A DNA stretch of 64,000 bases from Bolinopsis microptera (GCF_026151205.1 NC_087079.1:17232945-17296944), one strand, 5' to 3'. Positions 10,401 through 21,500 are shown, counted from the stretch's first letter. Program-made: numbers and translations. The notes: generated from the sequence alone by a model not told the origin.

Positions 10401-13173
10401 AAAAAATTTTGCCGGAATTTTTGCCGGATATTTCTTTTAAAAATGTATTTCTAAAATCTTGAAATGAATAGTTTTCGTCACATTTTAACTCAAATCTCTA
10501 AAAAATCAAAAATTCTTTGACTAGGTGCAAACTTTGAAAAACCGAAAAAATATTCTCGGCTAATAATGAACAGGGTAGCATGAAACGTGGAGAAAAGTGG
10601 TTTTCAGAAAAACTTTTGACTTCTGCCTTCCGAGATTGCATTACCAGGGGAAGCCTCGAGTCCAAAATTGTGTATCCTCCCTGCTATAAACGCGAACGCA
10701 ATGCAACATAATATTATGTAGTATAGAGGAAAACCGAACCTTCTTACGAACAGTAGCTCTAGTATTGCTCTTTCTCACGTTTTATTATTATGATTCAGTC
10801 TTGGCTCCGAGTCAACTATTGTGCAGGCAGCAGATTGTTGTCTTACTGTCTAGTAAAACGATCCAGTGATAAAATATTCTTGCATGCGAATCAGGGTACT
10901 ATTGTGCCCTGAAACGCTTGATTGGAACTAACTAGTGATTAAGTGCGCCTGCATGCTAAAAAGGTACAATTGTGCCCTGAATCGGGAACTATTGTGCTTT
11001 GATACTCAGACCTGCATGACAAAAAGGAAACAACTGTGTCTCACATGTGCAATCGCGCTCAAGGTGTCTGGTAGTATTATATGCGAATTGCATATAATTT
11101 AAGATAATAACTTGTCTACTCTTGTTCCATCGTTCTGCTTGTTGATTTGATATTTGAAGAACCTTGAACCATAAAACCTTTTCTCAAGGCATGTTCTTAA
11201 TTAACTGTACTATAGATTATTATATTTGTCTATATAATAAAAAAATTGCGGCCAGGTAGCGTAGTTGGTTAATCATCGGATTTGTAATCGTGAGATTGCG
11301 AGTTCGAAACCCACTGCCTGCCTAGTCGTGGGGTGAGTGTCGTCGACATTCAGCTAAAGATCCTGAGTGGTCTATGCAGCCCCCCGGTCTACTCAGCCGA
11401 ATATTCGAGAAATCGTGTGTGAGGGTTAAATGAGGAGCTGTCCATTGCAGCAAAGTCTCAGGCGAAGAAAGTATGGTACACACTACCTTAACCGTCACTG
11501 GCCTAATTAAATCCTTCGGCTTCCTGTAATTGGCTAGTTACACTTGTGTAACAATGTGGCTGTTGGAATACTCCGAAGTAAAATAAGTGTGAGATTTTAA
11601 AAAAAAATTTGTATAATAAGTATATTGACGTAGTGGATGGTTGAGGGGGATTCAAGCACAGGTCACTCTCAAATCCTAAAGATAAGCAGTGGCCTTCGGC
11701 ACTTGAAACCTCTTCAAACCTCCCCTGATTTATTTATTATTGTTATTGTTTGATTGTGCCGTAAAAATAAATATTTGTTTGATTAATATTTGTTTTATTA
11801 TAAGCTTGATATATTTAATTTCATCTGAATTTTGATAATATAATTTACTGTTACATAATATACGTATAATTTAAAAGAAAGTATCGACTTTCTAATTTCT
11901 GTCATTATAATCTATATCCAGGGCACTACAAAGGTTTCGCAAGTTGCACAGCATCTTCAAAATACTGCACTCCATGGAGAATGTGATAAAACTGAGGGGA
12001 TTTCAAAGTAACCATGGTAACGAGGATTGTGGAAGAAACCAAGTGGAAGAAACCAAGTGGTAAGATCCCAAAGCCGAACTATGGCCTTAACCCAACCCTC
12101 ATATGATTATAACATATAAAGCAGCTAAAACACCTCCAGAAGAGCGTAAGTGTCTTTGGTTCCAGACAGCTCAGCCTGCAAGTAAGTAGAGAGCTTGTCA
12201 AATAATTCATGGGAGACAACCTCCAGCTGTTCAGGACCTTTGTCTTCTTTTGACTGCGTTTGTTCTGCAGGGAGTGGCAAAGTCATTCAACAAGTTTTAA
12301 TTAAACAACTAGTTGAATTAGATTCAAAGTAAAGGGGGGAGGCAGGGAAGGGGGAGGGGCAAAAGTCAGTACACATACGTTGGGTCTTATTTAAACATAA
12401 AAGTGTGTTGGTCTTGGTCTATCATGCTTGTATTGGTTTTGGACCTCTTGCTTACTGTTTTCTAAAATTTATGTTCGGTTATATGAGCTATTAATATGTA
12501 CATGTGATATACTGATATGTAAACGTGTAAGCGAGCATATTTGATCATGATAATTATATAATGTATTACGACAATGCAACAAGCAAGCACTTTATCAGCT
12601 GGTATTTTATACCAGCGACCAGCATGCTAACTGCTTGCATGTACGCTTTTACTCAACTCAAGTATATTTATAATATGTAATAGTATGCTGTATGTTTGAT
12701 GTTACCACCTAGCGCCAAAATTTAGTTGGATATTACTGTATTTATTCGGTTATATATTTATTGATTGTGTAATAAATTGGTGATAAATAATAAAATTGTA
12801 TTTTCTCAAAAAAATTTAGAAATAACCCCAATGTATGTGTACTGACAATTTTATATACAGGGGGCGTGGGCCTTAACACTTAACAGGTTTAAGTCAGTGT
12901 GCAAACCTTTGGGCTTGCAAACCTAAGTCATTGAATGCCTAATTGAGACGAATTGTTTAATTTCTGTTTTCTTGATTTCAAATGTAGTGATTATTCTTTG
13001 TTTTATCAGCTTGGGACAGAGATAATGCCAAAAGTATCAATTTGTATATATATATATACGTATTATATATGCTCAATGAATGAAGTAAAATAGTATCTGT
13101 AGTAAATCATACTATACAAGTTACCTTGCTGTGAGGATGTAATTAAAGGAGCTGTTGATTGATCACTTTCCAT
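7480..13173 (-). CDS. BLOC1S2: BLOC-1 subunit 2 (BLOC1S2/BLOS2), four coding exons
   Basis: Coding exons on the minus strand are 13173-13125, 12264-12134, 8388-8256 and 7574-7480. Phases are continuous (1, 0, 1) and give 135 aa, near the family's usual 140 or so. BLOC1S2 is a small coiled-coil subunit of BLOC-1 and BORC, which act in biogenesis and positioning of lysosome-related organelles. Exon 2 carries the block with HELFDKLSTYLQAELSGTKD. Exon 3 carries the helix ending LLLPYLEQLNQL. Exon 4 ends LDAYTKVLESKFKKLEKR, a near-signature C-terminus of this family. Exon 1 is short and lacks the long acidic vertebrate N-terminus. The exon 2 donor (GAG/GTGTTT) is weak. Introns hold a Mutator-like element, LINE and SINE copies, and a tandem array made from the exon 3 donor region. 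Confidence 0.9.
7725..8256 (-). repeat. Composite 11-bp array with repeated exon-3 tail and splice donor
   Basis: Blocks of the 11-mer CCCTAGTAACA alternate with a segment of about 55 bp. That segment is the last 40 or so bases of BLOC1S2 exon 3, its GTGAGAATGC donor and the first intron bases. The true exon end is at 8256. Copies end at 8087, 7885 and 7727 (intervals 169, 202 and 158 bp). The outermost copy has donor GTGAAAAT instead. The array occupies most of BLOC1S2 intron 3. Confidence 0.9.
8485..8556. repeat. G-rich tract in BLOC1S2 intron 2
   Basis: A run of about 20 G, then a second run of about 10 G within 50 bp on the plus strand (C-rich in the transcript). It lies about 100 bp upstream of exon 3 in the sense of transcription. 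Confidence 0.9.
8700..9658. mobile_element. Mutator-like element with long inverted repeats
   Basis: Inverted repeats of about 120 bp start GGGTCCGGGACTCTAGGGCG and contain several iterations of GACTCTAGGGCGTAA plus CCCTACAAAACAGG. The right end mirrors this. A 10-bp target duplication CTTCAGAGGT flanks it (8690-8699, 9659-9668). Long repeats plus a 9-11 bp duplication fit the Mutator class. The interior of about 700 bp has no transposase; the stretch 8870-9060 is GC-richer and open in both directions but unrecognised. Confidence 0.75.
9670..10322 (+). pseudogene. Degenerate LINE 3' end (zinc-knuckle tail)
   Basis: A frame at about 10200-10320 reads CGEEEETVLHFLGQ, just after a frame-shifted CPIC. 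This matches the cysteine/histidine tail found C-terminal to reverse transcriptase in many LINEs. Frameshifts and stops break it, and the upstream 500 bp shows no intact frame. The Mutator-like element sits at its left edge. Confidence 0.55.
9784..9826. repeat. Perfect 19-bp hairpin
   Basis: AAACAGTCTGGATTGCCTG, a 5-base loop TCAAT, then the exact reverse complement. It lies in the LINE remnant in BLOC1S2 intron 2. Confidence 0.9.
10322..10432. repeat. CCGGATATCCGG palindrome cluster
   Basis: The 12-bp palindrome CCGGATATCCGG occurs twice within 40 bp. Partial forms (AATCCGGATT, ATATCCGG, GCCGGATAT) cover the next 70 bp. The origin is unknown; it may be a degenerate transposon end. Confidence 0.7.
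11249..11608 (+). mobile_element. tRNA-derived SINE
   Basis: The head has a polymerase III A box (GTAGCGTAGTTGGTTAATCA) and a B box (GAGTTCGAAACC) at tRNA spacing. A body of about 280 bp unrelated to tRNA follows, ending in an A-rich tail. It lies in BLOC1S2 intron 2 in antisense orientation. Confidence 0.8.
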
Positions 13174-13296
13174 AACAAAAGCTAGAAAAATATTTCAATA
13201 ATACAGGGTGGCCCATAAGTAACTGCCCACATACAACCCTTTAATAACTCACATAATTTTTCTTAGAATTGGACAGAAATTTCAGAGATTATAGAT

Positions 13297-13346
13297 ATTG
13301 ATTGAAATAAATTTTCGTGCACATACAGAATGAATGGTTAATAATA
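13297..13346 (-). mobile_element. Tiny 5'-truncated LINE 3' end
   Basis: A 49-bp segment beginning ATTGATTGAAATAAATTTTC is identical to 14628-14676, the distal end of the LINE inside the foldback element. It interrupts the outer TIR element, so it is best read as a dead-on-arrival insertion with an (ATTG)n-type tail. Confidence 0.6.
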
Positions 13347-14623
13347 TGGGTCAAACATAGATTTGGGTCAACATAGATTTCCTGAATGTTTCGTCAAATT
13401 TTATTGATTATAGTGGGTGTGGCACACCACTCCCTCTTTTTCACTATTGTCACAATAAAGTGAGAACGCATTCAACTAGGAACTTCAAAGTTTCTAGACA
13501 CATATACACCCCCCGCGCGTGAGGGCACGTTTTTGCTAGTAATTTGCGACATTACTTTATGGATATCGAATCTCGCGACTTCAACGAAGTGCTGGGGACA
13601 AGTTTTCAATAATTCATAAACTTTTCAGTTCCTATCGTTTTAAGCATCGTTAGGGCTTTCCCAGAAACTAACTCTCATCATCCTAGGATAATCATGTGTC
13701 GCACAGCACTTGTTTCAGTAGAGAGTGTACTCGCCTTTACGAGAGAATGACGTGTACGTTTCGGTCACCTGCGGAAAAAGGAAGTGAGATATCGAAAATC
13801 TGAGATAAACCCGATCGATAAAATCCTTTCAGGTAGGTGCTAGTCAAGGTTTCATCTCTTTAGACATTAAGATGGCTTCAAACACCTCACAAAAAGTTTT
13901 CAAAAGTAAAATTGACTCGCGACCTACAAATACCACCATAAAACTTGCCCTCATATATTTTTGAGGGCAAGTTTTTGAGCGCGCCGCGTGACTTTGTCTC
14001 AGCAACAGCGAGTATAGTTACAATCTCGCAACTATGAACAGACAAGGAAAATATTGTATTAATATCTGTCAAAGGAATTTAATGTATTTTAACAACTTGT
14101 TCTAATAATGCTAATAACTAATCGATGAACCACATAAATGGTCGGCCCGGTGTGAGTGTATAGTATGGATTGTGCTCTGAAATGGGGCGCTGTTATTGGT
14201 TAATACATCGGCCAATCAGGATCGAGCTGGTTTGTGGCTGCAGTCCAAATTTAGGATCATATCTGATTAGGTACCTAATTAGTGATTATGCACTTTAAAG
14301 TAAGATTAACTCGGTATTCACAATCCACATTAAATCGCTACATTTTGCAAATCAGCTGATATTTGTAACTTTAAAAAAATAATTGTAACTTATATATTTA
14401 TTCAGGTCCCCAGTTTAACAAGCATTCAGGATAGAAGAACCAGCAGCGGTTAATGACACTAAAACAGAAGTGGAGAACAGTAAGAACAGCAGAAAGAGTG
14501 GAGTGAGATAAATATCTTTTCTTTTTCTGCACTGGTTACTGATACTCAACAGTTATTCAAGAAAATTCTGGCCTGGGTTATGTTTTAAAATTAGATATAG
14601 CCCTGCCCATGTTAGTTTTGTTT

Positions 14624-16853
14624 ATTGATTGATTGAAATAAATTTTCGTGCACATACAGAATGAATGGTTAATAATTTAATATATATGTAGACCAAGCTC
14701 TGTGCACGGGATGCTTCCTGGAAGAATCCAGTTCTTTTAGCGGGGCACCCTACCTAAAGCCAAATTGAGATATAATAATCATATTCCTAGAGAAATAATC
14801 AGAAATCGAATACCAATCAAATAATATGATATATATGAGTAGTAACCATATTTACTATGCAAAATGCCCCAACCACATAGTGTAAATTTATATAGAATTC
14901 AAATTCCATATCATCATTAAACCTCAATACCTAGTCAATATAATAGCCCAAGCAAAATTAAATAACTTCTTATATACCTTACTGTCATACTACAAATTAA
15001 TTAAACATTTGAAATCTGTTGACCAGAGAATAAATTTCTAAGCCTAATGCAAGTGAAATAATTTAGATGCAATAATGAATGCCTAATGTGAGTATCATTT
15101 GTCAATGTCCTTGTAAACAAGTCTGTACAAGAGATATGAGTAACTAATATAGAAGAAAAAAACAGGAAGTTGTCGTCTGTTGTAAAATAAATAAAATATC
15201 TAGAATATAAATTAGAATATAAAATAACATTCAGTCAATGTGTCGTCAATAAACTGTACAATTATCAAATGTTAAAACTGGGTGATACAGTCACCAAAAA
15301 AAAATACTAAGTATGATAAGTTAATAAATTAAATGTGGTCTATAAAACTACCACTAAGTATAATAGGTCAATAAATTAAAAGTGGTTTATAAAACTACCA
15401 CTGTGGGAACCCCTTCTCCAGTTAAAACATGTCAGTCATGTGCAAAATCAATCAGAATGGTAAGGTGGTAAAAAAGGGAATATCTTTTCGATACATCAAT
15501 TATATATGCCTCAGATTTAAAAGAATTAGAAGTTACTTAGTTATCGGCGACTATGATTGCAGTGTAAAATTTGTCATATGAATTGTCGACGGTATAATTA
15601 GGGTCTGTTGTTATAGATGATAGTAGCTGTTTCTTATACGAATCACTATAGCTTTTAACATCGGGCAGATTTCGTAGATCTGTTGGAACATTATTCCAAC
15701 ATTTTGCCCCCAAGTATTGAAAGTTTTTATGTGATGTTGATCTATTGACATAAAGGTTGCAGCTTTCGCCGCTCCTACTACCTCCTGATATGTAACTAAA
15801 TTTGTTCATAAAGTTTGTAGGACAATTGTCATGGATGATTCTAAACATATAATTTGACAGATGGAGTTGTCGTCTAAGATGGAGTGGTAACCATTTCATG
15901 TCTCTATAAACATTAAGGCTGCTCTCTGTTTTTGGAACGTTGAGAGCTATTTTGGCTACCTTTTTGTACAGAGTGTCAAGTTCAGCAAGTTTTGTCTTGC
16001 CAGCTCTACAATAGATCGTGTCTAAATAATCGAATTGTGGCAACATGAGTGCATTGGCAAACATTTTCCTATATTTAATGGGTAGCAGTGCTTTACTTCT
16101 ATACATGGCACCAATTCTCTTCATGACCTTCCTAATAATATAATCTACATGGCTTTTGAAGTTTAATTTACTATCTAGAATGAGGCCAAGATATTTTGTC
16201 TCTTTGCACTCCTTGATTGTGAAAGTTACCTCATTACAATCAATGGTTATTTCATCATGTTGGTCAACAGAATCAAACAATAGGAATTCAGTCTTCTTTT
16301 CATTGAGTGATAATTTATTAACACTGAGCCATTTAAAGATTGTCATAAGTTCTATTTTCATGTTTATAAATGTGCTTCTGCAGGTTTGATCAAAGAATAG
16401 TGCACCATCATCTGCAAATAGAAAGGGCTTAGATAGGTTACAGGCATAAATGATGTCATTTATGAAGATACTAAATAATATAGGCCCAATGATGCTTCCT
16501 TGTGGTACACCACTCAGAACTTCTAAAAATGAGCTTAGATTGCCATTGATCCTAGTGCATTGATATCTACAAGATAAGAAGTTCTTAAACCAGGTTAAAG
16601 CAATGCCACCAATTCCATAATATGCCAATTTTTGAAGCAATATTTCATGATTCACTGTGTCAAAGGCCTTCTTAAGATCAAGAAAGATGATTCCTGGTTT
16701 ATAAGACTTAGATTTACTCATATATATTTCGTCCATCAGATCGTACATCAGATAAGTTGTGGAGTGATTTTTCCGAAAGCCATATTGATGCCGGATGAAA
16801 AGTTTGTTCTCTTCCATGTAATCAGTGAGTTGCTTATGTTCTATTTATCATGA
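14624..16853 (-). mobile_element. 5'-truncated LINE (non-LTR retrotransposon)
   Basis: Extends from the start of the open RT frame to a 3' end marked by the segment at 14628-14676, which recurs elsewhere in the window. The 3' UTR is about 0.9 kb. The endonuclease and N-terminal RT parts are missing. Confidence 0.75.
15537..16817 (-). CDS. Non-LTR reverse transcriptase, C-terminal 426 aa
   Basis: RT core blocks are visible in order: QYGFRKNHSTTYLMYD (about 11-26), LDLKKAFDTVNHEILL (about 46-61), SGVPQGSIIGPILFSIFIND (about 102-121), and the catalytic FADD box (about 134-137). FADD replaces the more common YADD. Downstream thumb and C-terminal helices run to the stop. The N-terminal RT segment and the endonuclease are absent, so the element is 5' truncated, but the remaining frame is free of stops and so young. 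It lies between the two arms of the foldback element. Confidence 0.9.
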   Translation of the reverse strand: MEENKLFIRHQYGFRKNHSTTYLMYDLMDEIYMSKSKSYKPGIIFLDLKKAFDTVNHEILLQKLAYYGIGGIALTWFKNFLSCRYQCTRINGNLSSFLEVLSGVPQGSIIGPILFSIFINDIIYACNLSKPFLFADDGALFFDQTCRSTFINMKIELMTIFKWLSVNKLSLNEKKTEFLLFDSVDQHDEITIDCNEVTFTIKECKETKYLGLILDSKLNFKSHVDYIIRKVMKRIGAMYRSKALLPIKYRKMFANALMLPQFDYLDTIYCRAGKTKLAELDTLYKKVAKIALNVPKTESSLNVYRDMKWLPLHLRRQLHLSNYMFRIIHDNCPTNFMNKFSYISGGSRSGESCNLYVNRSTSHKNFQYLGAKCWNNVPTDLRNLPDVKSYSDSYKKQLLSSITTDPNYTVDNSYDKFYTAIIVADN

Positions 16854-16899
16854 AAAATGATTGTGCTCGGAGTGATCTGGGCAAAAAATTAGCTCAATC

Positions 16900-16970
16900 C
16901 TCACGGGGCATCGTACACGCGACCTCTCCTTAAGGAGAGCGACGCTCTAACCTTCACGCCACTCGGGTGA
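16900..16970 (-). other. tRNA-like SINE fragment
   Basis: On the minus strand GAGTGGCGTGAAGGTTAGAG resembles a tRNA D-arm/A box and an anticodon-like stem CTCTCC/GGAGAG follows. The T-arm is degenerate. More likely a SINE or tRNA relic than a functional tRNA. Confidence 0.45.
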
Positions 16971-19149
16971 TATACTGATCAAAATTGTGATGTCTATATA
17001 GTGCTTATTTGGCAGAAATTAGTACCGCATACAATCCTCAATTTCGAGTTGGACATGATTGTAATTGGGAAGTGGGAACATTAAACAACTCTTCTGCATT
17101 TAATTGGAACTGTCTGTACAGTGAAATACATCGGGTAATTACAAAGATTGTGTACAGTGCATTCGGGGGCTTTGCTTTTGACTGATTTATCTTCCGGACA
17201 GTTCTTGGAAGTTCAATTAAAAACAGTGCAGTAGAAGAGTAAACTTGCATGAGAGGTAAAATGGTACTATTATAATTTGTGTTGTCAGGTAAGATTTCAG
17301 TTTTCACTTTGATACATTGGTATGTGATTTATATGCTGATTACAGATTACTGATAAAGATTGTTACATCTACAATTCAGAAAAATGTGTACATCAAATGA
17401 GAGTCTAACTGTCTTCTCATTTAACCTCTTAACTGACAAGTGACATGTCAGAAACATGAGTCGTCTTATAATGATACAAACACTATATAATATAATTTTC
17501 ACGTTAAGTAGTGAGTAGTCAGCTTGACCTTGATTGGTTGCAGACAATTGTTAATGTGGATTGTGAATACCGAGTTAATCTTACTTTAAAGTGCATAATC
17601 ACTAATTAGGTACCTAATCAGATATGATCCTAAATTTGGACTGCAGCCACAAACCAGCTCGATCCTGATTGGCCGATGTATTAACCAATAACAGCGCCCC
17701 ATTTCAGAGCACAATCCATACTATACACTCACACCGGGCCGACCATTTATGTGGTTCATCGATTAGTTATTAGCATTATTAGAACAAGTTGTTAAAATAC
17801 ATTAAATTCCTTTGACAGATATTAATACAATATTTTCCTTGTCTGTTCATAGTTGCGAGATTGTAACTATACTCGCTGTTGCTGAGACAAAGTCACGCGG
17901 CGCGCTCAAAAACTTGCCCTCAAAAATATATGAGGGCAAGTTTTATGGTGGTATTTGTAGGTCGCGAGTCAATTTTACTTTTGAAAACTTTTTGTGAGGT
18001 GTTTGAAGCCATCTTAATGTCTAAAGAGATGAAACCTTGACTAGCACCTACCTGAAAGGATTTTATCGATCGGGTTTATCTCAGATTTTCGATATCTCAC
18101 TTCCTTTTTCCGCAGGTGACCGAAACGTACACGTCATTCTCTCGTAAAGGCGAGTACACTCTCTACTGAAACAAGTGCTGTGCGACACATGATTATCCTA
18201 GGATGATGAGAGTTAGTTTCTGGGAAAGCCCTAACGATGCTTAAAACGATAGGAACTGAAAAGTTTATGAATTATTGAAAACTTGTCCCCAGCACTTCGT
18301 TGAAGTCGCGAGATTCGATATCCATAAAGTAATGTCGCAAATTACTAGCAAAAACGTGCCCTCACGCGCGGGGGGTGATATATGGCTTGATAATTGAAGT
18401 GCTTAAATCCCAAAATTTCAAGTTGGTTGTTCACAATTTAACCGAGTTATAACCCTTTTAAGATCTTGAAGATACGTGATCCAGCACTAACCAGTTATAC
18501 CTTCACTCAATCAATGCCCTGATTGGTTGGAAACTGCTTATAGGACAGCGACCGAAGTGCTACAACGCAAATTTCTTTGGTTTTAAGGAACGTCACTATC
18601 AGTATTCACTCAAAGTGATCAGATCGTCATTCACCAACATGCTCGTTACCGCCCAATGAGTCTCATTGTTGCTTGTTAGCGAATAGCTCCCGATGAGATT
18701 ACTGATTGGGTGATGAAATCACTGATTAAGTGCCAAGATCACGTATCTGCAATATCTTATCATAACTCTGTTAAATTGTAAACAACCAACTTGAAATTTT
18801 GGGAAAGCACTTCCATTATCAAGCCAAATTTGTCTAGAAACTTTGAAGTTCCTAGCTGAAAGCGTTCTCACTTTATGGTGACAATAGCGAAAAAGAGGGA
18901 TAGGCGTGCCACACCAACTGTAATTAATTAAATTTGACAAAACTTTCAGGAAATCTAAGTTAGTTTGACCCATATCTATAATCTCTGGAATTTCTGTGCA
19001 ATTCTAAGAAGAATCACGTGAGATATTAAAGGGTTGCATGTGGGCAGTTACTTTTGGGCCACCCTGTACATTTGAAATATAATTTGGAATATTCAATTCA
19101 ATAATTCAATTTTGCATCAAGAAAACAACAAATTCAAGAAAACAACATA

Positions 19150-20106
19150 CCTTAGTTCCCAAAAATTTGTGTGCCATTATATTGAGCACAATTTATTTGA
19201 GCCCGAAAAATTTGGGCAGAAAATTTGAACTCATTTGGGCGACCGAAAATTTGGGCACAAATTCTTCGAAAAATGAACGATTTTCCACTAAAATTTCAGT
19301 TAGATATTTGCCTTAGTTAATTATTATTCCTTTTTATTCCAGTCATTTTGCTTTCAATTTTAAGCATGTAGGTGGTAGTCTGAGTTGTTTCACATTATGA
19401 AATTTACGATCTGCCCAGTAACTACTAAAAAATACAGTGATGATGGCACAGTACAAAATGATAGATATACAATAGTGATATTTAGTCTCTCTTTAGCCCC
19501 TAGACTGGCTAAGAAATTAATGCGCAATAAGTACGAAGATTGGTACGCGAAAAACATAGTGTGTCAGCTCAATGGAGGAGTTTCATCAGACAATGTGAAA
19601 ATTGATACCCGCTTGACAGTGATCCGTGAAGTACGCGCTCGTTGGATCAACGAACTTTTTGTATATTTAAAAGGGAGGCCAGATGACATAAAGAAAGGCT
19701 TTGAGAAATCGGGTATAACTGATGCTTGTAGATCAGACTTTACGGTGGATGATAATCCATTTGCAGATCTTGTTTAAATCTCTAGCTATCTGTACCTCTA
19801 GCCATTTGTTTTATTAGTAGCTGTTAGCTATTCCAGTTATTTCTATTCATTTAAAATATAAGCCTTTTTACTTGGCCAAGCCATGAATGACAGATTAGAA
19901 AACTAAAATTTCAAATATTATTTCACTTGGATATGAAGAAAAAGCCATCTTTCTATAGATTTCAGGGCCACAGGCCAAATGCCAAAAGTTTGGTTAGCAA
20001 AAAATTTAGCAGACGGAAAAGATTTATGCAATAAATTTGGTCTGCAAAAAATTTGGCCGAGAGGCCCGCTCAAATTTTTGGTCGCCCAAATTTTTGGGAA
20101 TTAAGG
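19150..20106 (+). mobile_element. pogo/Tigger-like element, internally deleted
   Basis: Ends CCTTAGTTCCCAAAAATTTG and its inverted counterpart at 20106 are flanked by TA. Subterminal regions are rich in AAATTTGGGC-type motifs in both orientations. The 957-bp element retains only the C-terminal part of a transposase (19385-19777). Confidence 0.75.
19385..19777 (+). pseudogene. DDE transposase C-terminal fragment (pogo/Tigger-like)
   Basis: A 130-codon frame whose last 60 residues read ARWINELFVYLKGRP, then IKKGFEKSGITDA. That is the pattern of the helical C-terminus of pogo/Tigger DDE transposases (W...I..SF..CGI). The catalytic DDE core and the DNA-binding domain are missing. The upstream half of the frame is not recognised. 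It lies inside the TIR element. Confidence 0.55.
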
Positions 20107-20984
20107 TATTCAAGAAAACAACAAATTTGTATTTAAATCAATTATAGCAACAATTTGAAAATATTTAAAGTTATTCTATTACTAAAGAGAATACTATGGG
20201 TATGGTGACTTGGACTATTGAGTTGTTAAGTAGATTAAGATTATATCAGTTATTTAGAATATATATTCGCATGTATCCACACTATATTTACATTACACGT
20301 TCAACGTGATATCATTATCAGTGCAGTGTGTACAACACCAACTACACCGATCAATTGCCAATCTGCGAAACATTTAATTATTATTATCACTTCGAGATGG
20401 CCAGGCCTACTCTCATGCTGTCTATATGCGATGATTAATTCTGAAAAACTAGGGACAACTGGGGAATGATCCCAGAACCTCGAGATTTCGCGTCTCTTGC
20501 TCTACCAATTGAGCTACTGACCCTGATTCTCAGAGCGAAATCACCATTCATATACAGCACAATTTCATGCTTAAGATTAGTAAACATGCGCTTGCATTGT
20601 ATTTATAAAAACTAGAAATTAGGCTTCACGGTAAAATGGAAAAGCAGGCTGATCTTGGGGAGAGCAGACCGTAAAGTATACGCAACCCACCAGGTCTACG
20701 TTCTACCTACCCCACCTACCTACTGCCCCAACTTATATTTTTAACTGAATTATATGATAAACCAATATGATCATGATATCAATCCAGAAGATCCAAAGCA
20801 GTTGATAAACTGATAACACACTTGGTTATTAATAATATTTTGATTTCAAAACATTGGACAAATTAAGATTAAATTGCATAAATATTAAGAAACGATTTTG
20901 TTTGGTTTCAACTTGGCAGCAGCTTGCGGTAGTGCCAAGTACCTGGTCCCACAGATGAGCCGGGGACATTTTTTTGTTCATACT
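20107..20984. other. AT-rich spacer with one tRNA-like relic
   Basis: Apart from the tRNA-like sequence at 20452-20523 I see no gene or element boundary here. Confidence 0.4.
20452..20523 (-). other. Degenerate tRNA-like sequence
   Basis: The minus strand starts GGGTCAGTAGCTCAATTGGT with a good A box. The anticodon arm (GAGA/TCTC) and a 5-bp T stem CTGGG/CCCAG fold as in a tRNA. Position 33 is not T, the T loop lacks TTCRA and the acceptor stem has a mismatch. I read it as a tRNA pseudogene or SINE head. Confidence 0.5.
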
Positions 20985-21053
20985 TTACCTGGGGACCTCA
21001 GGTTATTATATTCATAAACATAAAGATTCGGCGGAATGACAGGCTGAGCGAGG
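20985..21053. mobile_element. Fragment of the CCTGGGGACC repeat family
   Basis: TTTACCTGGGGACC at one end and AATGACAGGCTGAGCG at the other match the two copies at 31530-32390, but the interior is deleted. Confidence 0.6.
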
Positions 21054-21239
21054 CCCAGTAATTCATTATATTCAGCTTAATATAAACACGATTAAAAATT
21101 ATTAAGAGGATTGGCATTAAATTTGCCATGCTGAACGACGCTCATGCAGTTGTAGCGCGATGCGTTACTGTGCTGCGCCGCGCACTCAATTATGCTTCTC
21201 GCAACGATTTGTATCACGTGGTGACCCCCACTGTCGCTT

Positions 21240-21500
21240 CACTATAGTTTACAATAGTGTATCGTCTTCGACGATACAGGAAGAGCCGCGCACTTCGTGC
21301 GCGGCGGGTCATACAACGTATGACTTAACGGGTGATACTCGTAAAATATCTGTTTCATATATTGGACCGTCGACGAGTCCAACTCGGCGCGCGTCCTGGT
21401 AGGTTGTAAACCTACAACGTATGACAAGCAACGATAGGCAAAATGCACTACTGTGCCTCGCCGAGCTGCGATGAATTGACATCGTCAATTAAACCCCGCT
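21240..21500. repeat. GC-rich cluster of short perfect hairpins
   Basis: Perfect stems with 3-base loops occur at 21259-21277 (8 bp), 21285-21305 (9 bp, GCCGCGCAC/GTGCGCGGC), 21399-21415 (7 bp) and 21474-21490 (7 bp). The segment 21322-21416 recurs in inverted orientation at 31852-31945. Confidence 0.75.

Larger units (their letters stand above)
13507..18377. mobile_element. Foldback-type element with 827-bp inverted arms
   Basis: The arms 13507-14333 and 17551-18377 are inverted copies of equal length (827 bp) and appear nearly identical; a 61-codon open frame in each translates to the same peptide. The ends read CACCCCCCGCGCGTGAGGG. A 5-bp duplication ATATA flanks the element (13502-13506, 18378-18382). 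The 3.2-kb centre holds a LINE and a tRNA-like SINE fragment. No transposase is recognised. Confidence 0.85.
13204..19066. mobile_element. Outer TIR element (TA target, mariner/Tc1-like), split by a foldback element
   Basis: Left end CAGGGTGGCCCATAAGTAAC at 13204 and its inverted counterpart ending 19066 are each flanked by TA. Matching terminal sequence extends inward about 290 bp (13204-13500 versus about 18800-19066) with about 85-90% identity by eye. No transposase is recognised; the middle is replaced by the foldback element. A second, also interrupted copy lies at 22736-22842 plus 30294-30411. Confidence 0.75.

Noticed and set aside
8256-12134. A missing BLOC1S2 exon between exons 2 and 3
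   Set aside because: Exon 2 to exon 3 joins in phase and the spacing of conserved residues equals the family, so no exon is missing.
13887-17997. Identical 61-codon frames at 13887-14072 and 17812-17997 as paralogous genes
   Set aside because: They are the same stretch in the two arms of the foldback element, with no recognisable protein family.
20452-20523. Functional tRNA gene
   Set aside because: Lacks T33, has an aberrant T loop and an acceptor mismatch.
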